Origin: JBBRCE01 sp038205115
GTDB taxonomy: Bacteria; Planctomycetota; Planctomycetia; Pirellulales; JBBRCE01
Length of the DNA stretch: 44,948 bases
NCBI GenBank assembly: GCA_038205115.1
Contig: JBBRCE010000042.1
Location: 1 to 44,948 of the forward strand
Reading direction: 5' to 3'
Both the position numbers and the translations under genes were made by a program. The first letter of the stretch is position 1, and the number at the start of each line of letters is the position of its first letter. The notes below the pieces were generated by a model. The model saw nothing but the letters and a program-made list of their open reading frames with translations. It had not been told where the DNA came from and did not search any database. Positions 17,217-23,916 of this stretch are shown here, one piece after another.

Positions 17217-18503
17217 ATGCGATACATTGTGGCGTTGAGTTCCCTGGCTGGCTGTCTGGGCTTGGTTTGCGTGGCGATGGCCGCCACATCCGAGTCGGCC
17301 TGGCCGACCTTTCGCGGCGCCAATCGCTCCGGCGTTTCGCAAGAAACCGGCTTGCTGAAAGAGTGGCCATCTGGCGGGCCGGAATTGGTTTGGAAGGCGG
17401 CCGGCGCCGGTCGCGGTTACGCAAGTGTGGCCGTGGTTGGCGACAAAGTCTTCACCCTGGGCGATGCGCCGAGCACCGCCAAGGATAAAGACGAGTACAT
17501 CGTCGCGTTCGATCGCAGCACCGGCAAGCAAGCCTGGATGTGCAAAACCGGATCGGCTTGGAACAGCGGCCAGGAATCGTGGCAAAGTTCGCGGTCCACG
17601 CCCACCGTCGATGGCGACAAAGTCTACGTCATTTCGCCGCACGGCAACTTGGTTTGCTGCTCGGCCAGCGACGGCAAGGAACTCTGGCGCAAAGATCTGA
17701 AAAAAGACTTCGACGGCAAGAAGGCCGATGGCTGGGGCTACAGCGAATCCGTGACCATCGATGGCGATCATTTGCTCTGTACGCCGGGCGGCGATAAAAA
17801 CACCATGGTCGCACTGAACAAGGCTACGGGCGAACTCATTTGGTCGTGCAGGCGGCCCGGCGATGCCGGCGCGGGTCATGCATCCATTGTGATGTCAAAA
17901 ATTGGCGAGACGAACGTGCTGGTGCAAACCACGGGCAGCGGCGCCATGGGCGTACGCGCCAGCGACGGCAAACTGTTGTGGACGTTCAATTACGATAAAG
18001 TCACCGCGGCCATCCCCACGCCGCTGGTTCGCGACAATCTGGTGTTTATCGACGTCGGCTACAAGCACGGTGGCGCGCTACTCAAGCAAATTCCCGACGG
18101 CAAAGATGGCGTCAAGATCGAAACGATTTACGGCCTGCAGTTGCCGCTGTCCAACAAGCATGGCGGCCTGGTCTTGGTGGGCGATTATGTTTACGGCGAT
18201 ACCGAAGACTCCGGTCAACCGTTTTGCGCCAGCCTGCTGACGGGCGAAGTCAAATGGAAGTCGCGCGGGTCGGGCAAAGGCTCGGCAGCCATGTTCGCCG
18301 CGGAAGGCAACTTGTACATCCATTATGCCGACGGCAAAGTTGTGCTGGCCAAAGCTTCGCCCGACGAATACAAGGAAATCTCGTCGTTCAAAGCGCCTGG
18401 CAGTGGCGAACGGCCGAGTTGGTCCTACCCGGTGATCGTCGATGGCAAGTTGTATATTCGCGAGCAAGACACGCTGCTATGTTACAACGTCAAAGCGAAG
18501 TAA
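17217..18503 (+). CDS. Secreted PQQ-type beta-propeller repeat protein
   Basis: This 428-aa protein has a signal peptide (about 1-24) followed by WPTFRGANRSGVSQETGLLKEWP, the usual opening of planctomycete PQQ-like propeller proteins. Repeats of the type GDKVYVISPHGNLVCCSASDGKELW and DRSTGKQAW continue to the C terminus, giving a WD40/PQQ-like propeller. Such proteins in this phylum are generally not proven quinoprotein enzymes; no full set of PQQ ligands is evident, so a structural or binding role is equally likely. GGAG lies about 8 nt before the ATG. It is followed, after a repeat-containing spacer, by an ABC ATPase on the same strand. Confidence 0.88.
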   Translation: MRYIVALSSLAGCLGLVCVAMAATSESAWPTFRGANRSGVSQETGLLKEWPSGGPELVWKAAGAGRGYASVAVVGDKVFTLGDAPSTAKDKDEYIVAFDRSTGKQAWMCKTGSAWNSGQESWQSSRSTPTVDGDKVYVISPHGNLVCCSASDGKELWRKDLKKDFDGKKADGWGYSESVTIDGDHLLCTPGGDKNTMVALNKATGELIWSCRRPGDAGAGHASIVMSKIGETNVLVQTTGSGAMGVRASDGKLLWTFNYDKVTAAIPTPLVRDNLVFIDVGYKHGGALLKQIPDGKDGVKIETIYGLQLPLSNKHGGLVLVGDYVYGDTEDSGQPFCASLLTGEVKWKSRGSGKGSAAMFAAEGNLYIHYADGKVVLAKASPDEYKEISSFKAPGSGERPSWSYPVIVDGKLYIREQDTLLCYNVKAK

Positions 18504-18540
18504 GCGCGACAGTTCGAAGCACTGCCGCTTGACGCCGCGA

Positions 18541-18604
18541 TTCATCTCCGCCGATTCATCTCCGCCGATTCATCTCCGCCGGATCATTTCCGCCGGATCA
18601 TTTC
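18541..18604. repeat. 14-bp tandem repeat array (about 4.6 copies)
   Basis: Consecutive units are TTCATCTCCGCCGA (18541-18554), the same again (18555-18568), TTCATCTCCGCCGG (18569-18582), ATCATTTCCGCCGG (18583-18596) and a partial ATCATTTC. The array fills most of the spacer between the propeller gene and the ABC ATPase gene and ends 17 nt before the ATPase ATG. The first units are identical and the later ones share two changes, as expected from slippage followed by drift. Confidence 0.9.
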
Positions 18605-18621
18605 ACGCTGTCGATTGTTCC

Positions 18622-19581
18622 ATGTCGTCGATCGTCGTCGATCAACTCCGCAAAACGTACCGCTCGGGCATCGTCTCGCGCAAGTCGTTCGAGGCCTTGC
18701 GCGGTGTTTCGTTTGACGTCAAGCAGGGCGAAATCTTCGGCCTGCTGGGACCAAACGGCGCCGGCAAAACCACGTTGATCAAATGTCTGCTGGGAATCGT
18801 CAAGCGGACGTCGGGAAATGCGTCGCTGTTGGGTTTTGCGCCAGGCGATCGTCGCGGGCGCAAACGGGTTGGCTACTTGCCGGAAAATCACCGCATTCCC
18901 CGGCATCATACGGCCAACACGGCGCTGGAATATTATGGCGGGCTGAGCGGTTTATCCACCGCCGTGATTCGTCAGCGACGCCCCGCACTGCTGTCGCTGG
19001 TTGGCCTGGCCGACTGGGGAAACAAGTCGGTGCGCGAATTCTCCAAAGGCATGCAGCAACGGCTCGGGCTGGCGCAAGCCATTTTGCACGAGCCCGACGT
19101 GCTGATTCTGGACGAACCCACCGATGGCGTCGACCCGGTCGGCCGCTCGGAAATGCGTGGCTTGCTGCGCAAATTAAGCGCGCAGGGCAAAACCATCTTT
19201 CTCAACAGCCATCTGCTGCAAGAAATTGAATTAGTCTGCGATCGCGTCGTGATCTTGAATCGGGGGCAAGTCGTCCGCGCCGGTTCGGTGGAGGAGATGA
19301 CGCAGTCGCCGCAAAGCGAACTGATGCTCACGCTGCTGGGAGATCAGCCAACCATTCGGGCCGCGCTGGCGCCGCTGCCGCTGATGCGATTCGTTGCGCA
19401 CGGCACCGCCTGGAACGTTGGCGTACGGGCCGCCAATCAGGCCGAGATCGACCGCGCAATCGACGCGCTGCGCCGCGCGGGCGTCAGCATTTCGGAAATG
19501 TCGTATCGCCGGCAAACACTGGAGGAAACATTCTTGAACCTGATGCAAGAGCAGGCGGCGCCGGCGGAGTTGATCGACTAG
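18622..19581 (+). CDS. ABC transporter ATP-binding protein (ABC-2 exporter type)
   Basis: The 319-aa protein has Walker A GPNGAGKT (43-50), the signature FSKGMQQRLGLAQA and Walker B VLILDEPTDGVDP, plus the switch His in NSHLLQE. The C-terminal ~90 residues after VVRAGSVEEM form the extra domain seen in ABC-2-type (drug, polysaccharide or Nos-type) export ATPases. The start at 18622 was chosen because MSSIVVDQLRKTY begins the nucleotide-binding fold; an open frame upstream runs through the tandem repeat and the previous gene. No membrane permease gene lies next to it, so its partner must be elsewhere. Its stop codon shares the bases CTAG with the stop of the convergent gene. Confidence 0.9.
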   Translation: MSSIVVDQLRKTYRSGIVSRKSFEALRGVSFDVKQGEIFGLLGPNGAGKTTLIKCLLGIVKRTSGNASLLGFAPGDRRGRKRVGYLPENHRIPRHHTANTALEYYGGLSGLSTAVIRQRRPALLSLVGLADWGNKSVREFSKGMQQRLGLAQAILHEPDVLILDEPTDGVDPVGRSEMRGLLRKLSAQGKTIFLNSHLLQEIELVCDRVVILNRGQVVRAGSVEEMTQSPQSELMLTLLGDQPTIRAALAPLPLMRFVAHGTAWNVGVRAANQAEIDRAIDALRRAGVSISEMSYRRQTLEETFLNLMQEQAAPAELID

Positions 19582-20075
19582 CCGCTCGTTGTCCGGGCGG
19601 TACGCCGCGCCGGATAGACGCCGTAAAAGCGCTTGATGAAGTTGCGCCGCGGGCTGCTGGTATGCCGCTGCCAACCGTGGCGGGCCAGCAAGCGGTCGGA
19701 TATTCGCGGATTGGTGGCTTCGGAGACGATCGCCAGACTCGATTTCAACTGCGCGATCGCTTCCAAAATTTCGAGCGCCGCAAAAACCGTGGCCGGTCGC
19801 GTGCCGCGCGAAGAATTCATGTATTTCAGCGCCAGGTAATTCGAACTACCCCGCGGCTGATTGTAGTACAGCCAGCAACAATCGTCGGGCCGATGTCGAT
19901 GCAGCCACTCGCCCCAGCAGGTGACCTCAAGCAGCGAGATCAATTTTGGCCAGGGTCGCAAATGCACGCGCGGCGACCGACCAGCCGACACCTCAATCAG
20001 GCCGTACCGCCGGGACCGTAGCGCCGGTGCGTCAGTGACAAAATCCGTGATCGTTCGAAACGGCAATGACAACAT
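19578..20075 (-). CDS. Protein of unknown function, Arg/aromatic-rich (165 aa)
   Basis: I do not recognise this gene. Visible features are SLPFRTITDFVTDAPALRSR, a Trp/Tyr-rich centre (WGEWLHRHRPDDCCWLYY) and a C terminus ISDRLLARHGWQRH followed by NFIKRFYGVYP. The alternation of strand-like and helix-like segments, with a helix before LLARHGW, faintly recalls acetyltransferase (GNAT) folds, but no acetyl-CoA motif is clear. The ATG at 20075 is the first Met that clears phoU. The reading frame continues upstream into phoU, and the upstream stretch (RRALAYARVAYRSR) looks protein-like, so a non-ATG start between 20075 and 20223 is possible. Its stop overlaps that of the ABC ATPase. Confidence 0.6.
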   Translation of the reverse strand: MLSLPFRTITDFVTDAPALRSRRYGLIEVSAGRSPRVHLRPWPKLISLLEVTCWGEWLHRHRPDDCCWLYYNQPRGSSNYLALKYMNSSRGTRPATVFAALEILEAIAQLKSSLAIVSEATNPRISDRLLARHGWQRHTSSPRRNFIKRFYGVYPARRTARTTSG

Positions 20076-20223
20076 CGTGCGACCAGCGAGCAATGAGCGA
20101 ATCCGCCCCGCACAGCGCGAGCGGTAGGCAACTCTAGCATACGCCAGCGCACGCCGAATTTGCGGATTGTAAGAATCGCACGGGCGCAAACCGACGGCCA
20201 ATCGCGCGGGCGCACCGCGCGAA

Positions 20224-20886
20224 TTATTCGTCGTCCATGCGATGCCGGACGATATCGCCTTGCACCAGGTAGATGACGTCTTCCGCCACATTAGTCGCCA
20301 TGTCGGCAATTCGCTCCAAATGTTTGGCGACGGCATTGATCTTCAGCAGCAGTTCAACCTGCGTGGGATTCTTGCGAATATGCTCCATCATGTCGGCGCG
20401 AATTTGGCTGCGAAGGTCGTCCACGGCGTCGTCGTCCAAGCGTACTTGTCGCGCTAGCGCCGCGTCGCCGTTGACCAACGCGTCCAGACCGTTTTTCACC
20501 ATCGTCTGCGCTTTGGCTGCCATTTCGCGCAGTTGTGGAGGCAACTCCAGCGGCGCGGCGTTGGAGAGATAGGCCGCCCGCTTGGCAATGTTGCGACCCA
20601 GGTCGCCGATCCGCTCCAGATCGTTGTTGATCTTTAACACCGAGACCACAAAACGCAGATCGTAGGCTACGGGTTGATAGAGCGCCAAAATCTTCAAGCA
20701 CTCTTCTTCGATCTCGACTTCCATCCGATCGATGACCGTATCGGCCGCGATCACACGTTCGGCCAGAGCCGCATCGCGTGTAAACAGCGCGCTGACCGCG
20801 CGGGCGATCGCTTCTTCGACCAGCGTGCCCAAGAAGAGCACGCGCTGTTTGAGCAGATCGATTTGTTGATGCAGATGCTTGGACAT
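20224..20886 (-). CDS. phoU: Phosphate signalling/transport accessory protein PhoU
   Basis: The 220-aa protein starts MSKHLHQQIDLLKQRVLFLG and has the two-fold repeated three-helix bundle of PhoU. The motifs are IDRMEVEIEEECLKILALYQPVA in the first half and MEHIRKNPTQVELLLKINAVAKHLERIADMATNVAED in the second; the E-x3-D-x3-N-type metal-binding helices (RIGDLGRNIAK, RIADMATNVAE) are present in both halves. PhoU links the Pst transporter to the phosphate-sensing two-component system and limits phosphate uptake. It is 56 nt downstream of pstB and is the last gene of the pst operon. The frame is open further upstream across pstB, but that part is not PhoU-like. Confidence 0.95.
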   Translation of the reverse strand: MSKHLHQQIDLLKQRVLFLGTLVEEAIARAVSALFTRDAALAERVIAADTVIDRMEVEIEEECLKILALYQPVAYDLRFVVSVLKINNDLERIGDLGRNIAKRAAYLSNAAPLELPPQLREMAAKAQTMVKNGLDALVNGDAALARQVRLDDDAVDDLRSQIRADMMEHIRKNPTQVELLLKINAVAKHLERIADMATNVAEDVIYLVQGDIVRHRMDDE

Positions 20887-20942
20887 GGATTCCTTCCGCA
20901 GCGTGGCAAAACCAGAAACCGGCGCGACGATTTGCGCGCGGA

Positions 20943-21923
20943 TTAGCCGAATCGACCGGTGACGTAATCTTCGGTCTCTTTGAGCAATGGCTTGGTGAAA
21001 ATGTCCGGCGTGGGACCATATTCGATCAGCCGGCCCAGATACATGAAGGCGGTGTAATCGCTGGTCCGCGAGGCTTGCTGCATGTTGTGCGTGACGATCA
21101 ACACCGAGTACGCGCCGCGCAGTTCTTGAATCAGGTCTTCGATCTTGCCCGACGCGATGGGATCCAAGGCCGAACACGGCTCGTCCAACAGCAGCACTTC
21201 TGGCTCGGCCGCAATGGCGCGGGCGATGCACAGCCGCTGCTGCTGACCGCCGGACATGCCCAAGGCGCTTTCGTGCAAGCGATCTTTGACTTCGTCCCAC
21301 AGCGCCGCGCCGCGCAGGCTGCGCTCGCAAACTTCTGCCAGCACATTGCGGCGGCGCTCGCCATCGATCCTGAGCGAATAGATGACGTTTTCGAAGATGC
21401 TCATCGGAAACGGATTGGGTTTTTGAAAGACCATGCCCATCCGCTTGCGGAGTTCGATCACGTCCACCGCGGTGTGATAGATGGTGTCGCCGTTGAGCCG
21501 CATATCGCCTTCGATCCGCACGTTGCTGAGCAGATCGTTCATGCGGTTGACGCTCCGCAGCAGCGTGGATTTGCCGCAGCCGGACGGCCCGACCAGCGCG
21601 GTCACTTTATTCTTCGGAATCAGCATCGAAATTTCGTGCAGCGCTTTTTTTGCGCCGTAGTACAACGAAAAGCGATCGACCTCGAGCACCGGCGTTTCTT
21701 TGAGCACCGCCGGATGATATTCGGTGGAAACCGGTTCGCCGCGGGTGATTTTTTCCAGCCGATTGACGGACGTGGGCCGCGCGACGGTTGCGCCGGGCGA
21801 AAAAGCTGTCGGCAGCGGTTTGCCGGACTCGGAGGCGCCCATGTTAAGATCGGTCCGCACGTTGGATTGAGTTGGAATCGCCACAGGCACGGCTCCGGAA
21901 AGAGTGGTCGTCACGGTTGCCAT
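20943..21923 (-). CDS. pstB: Phosphate ABC transporter ATPase PstB with N-terminal extension
   Basis: The product has 326 aa. Residues about 78-326 are a typical PstB: Walker A GPSGCGKST, Q-loop VFQKPNPFPMSIFENV (the PNPFP is characteristic of PstB), signature MSGGQQQRLCIARA, Walker B LLLDEPCSALDP and the switch His in IVTHNMQQA. PstB proteins are usually 250-260 aa; here the first ~75 residues are an extra, Pro/Thr/Ser-rich, probably disordered segment with no recognised motif. An internal Met28 is a possible alternative start, but no Met lies right before the conserved core. It lies between pstA (52 nt upstream) and phoU (56 nt downstream). Confidence 0.94.
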   Translation of the reverse strand: MATVTTTLSGAVPVAIPTQSNVRTDLNMGASESGKPLPTAFSPGATVARPTSVNRLEKITRGEPVSTEYHPAVLKETPVLEVDRFSLYYGAKKALHEISMLIPKNKVTALVGPSGCGKSTLLRSVNRMNDLLSNVRIEGDMRLNGDTIYHTAVDVIELRKRMGMVFQKPNPFPMSIFENVIYSLRIDGERRRNVLAEVCERSLRGAALWDEVKDRLHESALGMSGGQQQRLCIARAIAAEPEVLLLDEPCSALDPIASGKIEDLIQELRGAYSVLIVTHNMQQASRTSDYTAFMYLGRLIEYGPTPDIFTKPLLKETEDYVTGRFG

Positions 21924-21975
21924 TCATGGTAAAGTCAGCCGTTACATTATGATGCGGCTGGCAGGTTGTCAGACG

Positions 21976-23916
21976 CTAGAATTGCACGGAAACAAACTTT
22001 CGACGCAACCGCCCTCGCAGCCAGATTGCCGCGATGTTGAGCGTGGCGACAATCAAGATCAACAGCAGCGTTGTAGTATACACCAGCGGCTTGGATGCCT
22101 CGGCATTTTGACTTTGAAAACCCACGTCATAAATGTGAAAACCCAAATGCATGAAACTCCGCTGCGGATGCACAAACGGAAACACGCGATCAATGGGTAA
22201 ATCGGGCGCGATCTTCACCACGCCCACCAACATCAGCGGCGCGACTTCGCCCGCTCCGCGAGCCATTGCCAGAATCGTGCCGGTCATGATGCCAGGCAGC
22301 GCGCGGGGTAGGACAATTCGCTGAATCGTTTGCCACTTACTGGCGCCGCAAGCGTACGAACCTTCGCGCATCGAATTCGGCACCGCGGTCAGCGCTTCTT
22401 CCGTGGCCACAATCACCACCGGTAGCGTCAACAGCGCCAGCGTGAACGACGCCCACATCAGACCGCCGGTACTAAACACGGGCTGATTGGCAGCATAGCT
22501 GGCCGGAAAAAACGTCCGATCGACGCCTGCGCCCAGCACGTAGCAAAAGAAACCCAGGCCGAACACGCCGAACACAATACTCGGCACGCCGGCCAAGTTG
22601 TTGATCGAAATTCGCACGGCGCTGGTCAGCAGCCCTGGCTTGGCATATTCGCGCAAGTAGAGCGCGGCCAACACACCAAACGGCACGACCAACAGCGTCA
22701 TGACCAGCGTCATGACCACGGTGCCCCAGATGGCCGGAAACACGCCGCCTTCGCTGTTGGCGTTGCGTGGCACGTCGAACAGGAATTCGTGCCAGCGCGA
22801 AAAATAGACGCCCCATTTGCCGGCCAGCGTCAACTGATTGGCGGGAACGGCGCGGACGATATCCGCCACGACCTGCGTCGATTCCTGCCCCTCGGCCGTT
22901 TTGAAACGCATTTGGTAGCGATTGTTTTCGCGATTGAGTTCGGCTATTTCGGCTTCGATCCGCGCATTGTCGGCGGCGTCGGCCTGTTCGCCCGTGGCTT
23001 GGCGCTGGCTGGCGAGTTGATACTGCGGAGAATCGGCGCCGTAATCGAGCTTGACCTTATTGGCCATTAATCGCAGCGCTTCCGCACGACGATTGATCGC
23101 GCCCACTTCGTCGGTGGCCAGATCGACTTTCTTCGCCAGTCGTTGGCGCGAGGCGGCGTGAAATTCCTGGAACTTGTTCCAGACGTCAGCCGGTTCGGTG
23201 GCGACGACTGCATCGTCAACGACAAAGGCCGAGGGAAAACCGTAAAAGCGACCTTGTTCCATCCGCTCCAGCAGCAAGGCCCAGGGCGGCTGCTGGTGTT
23301 CTAAGACGGCAAAATCGTTGACCCAACGGAAATGCGTCTGGTTGATTTCGAAGTTGCCGGTCCGATAACTCCGCCGGACCGCCGAACCGTCGGCGGCCAA
23401 TTTACGCTTGGCGTGTGCCAGGATTTTTTCCGCCAGCGAATTAACGAGTGTGTCGGAAGCCTTATCGCTTTCGCCACGCTGCTGCAAAGCGAGCTTAACG
23501 ACGTCGGGTTCGAGCACGCCTAGTACGCTGCCGGCGCGATCCAGCGGTTGATCGGCATCCAGCGCGGCCCGCACTTGCGGTTTGATTTGTTCCAGCAGAT
23601 CGGCAAACACGCGCTGGCTGGGTTTGTACGTTTCTTGTCGCGTGTCTTCGCCAAGGATCACGCTGCCATCGAGCGTGCGAAGTTGCACCAGCGGCGTCGG
23701 CCAAAACGTTGCCACGCCTTGCGAAACGACCAGTCCAACCAGTCCAGCCACCATCATCAGCGCCACCACCAGCGAGCCACCGGTCAACCAAACCATGGGC
23801 TCACCGTGCGCCAGCAGTGTCGCGTGCGCGGCGATCTTGCGGGCGCGCACCCGCGCGCGTGGCGGACGAATATCCGGCGGTTGATTGACGAATCGTGGAA
23901 CGACATCAGAGCTCAT
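21976..23916 (-). CDS. pstA: Phosphate ABC transporter permease PstA with large periplasmic insertion
   Basis: This 646-aa protein has one membrane segment at about 43-70 (GGSLVVALMMVAGLVGLVV), then a soluble, charged, partly coiled-coil region (about 75-385) and the usual PstA membrane core (about 390-640). The EAA-type loop reads EALTAVPNSMREGSYACGAS and is followed by KWQTIQRIVLPRALPGIMTG. Classical PstA has about 280-300 aa; an N-terminal extension is known in a subgroup (DUF3333 domain), and this one appears to be of that kind or an analogue. The start ATG at 23916 overlaps the end of pstC by 11 nt, implying translational coupling. Confidence 0.92.
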   Translation of the reverse strand: MSSDVVPRFVNQPPDIRPPRARVRARKIAAHATLLAHGEPMVWLTGGSLVVALMMVAGLVGLVVSQGVATFWPTPLVQLRTLDGSVILGEDTRQETYKPSQRVFADLLEQIKPQVRAALDADQPLDRAGSVLGVLEPDVVKLALQQRGESDKASDTLVNSLAEKILAHAKRKLAADGSAVRRSYRTGNFEINQTHFRWVNDFAVLEHQQPPWALLLERMEQGRFYGFPSAFVVDDAVVATEPADVWNKFQEFHAASRQRLAKKVDLATDEVGAINRRAEALRLMANKVKLDYGADSPQYQLASQRQATGEQADAADNARIEAEIAELNRENNRYQMRFKTAEGQESTQVVADIVRAVPANQLTLAGKWGVYFSRWHEFLFDVPRNANSEGGVFPAIWGTVVMTLVMTLLVVPFGVLAALYLREYAKPGLLTSAVRISINNLAGVPSIVFGVFGLGFFCYVLGAGVDRTFFPASYAANQPVFSTGGLMWASFTLALLTLPVVIVATEEALTAVPNSMREGSYACGASKWQTIQRIVLPRALPGIMTGTILAMARGAGEVAPLMLVGVVKIAPDLPIDRVFPFVHPQRSFMHLGFHIYDVGFQSQNAEASKPLVYTTTLLLILIVATLNIAAIWLRGRLRRKFVSVQF

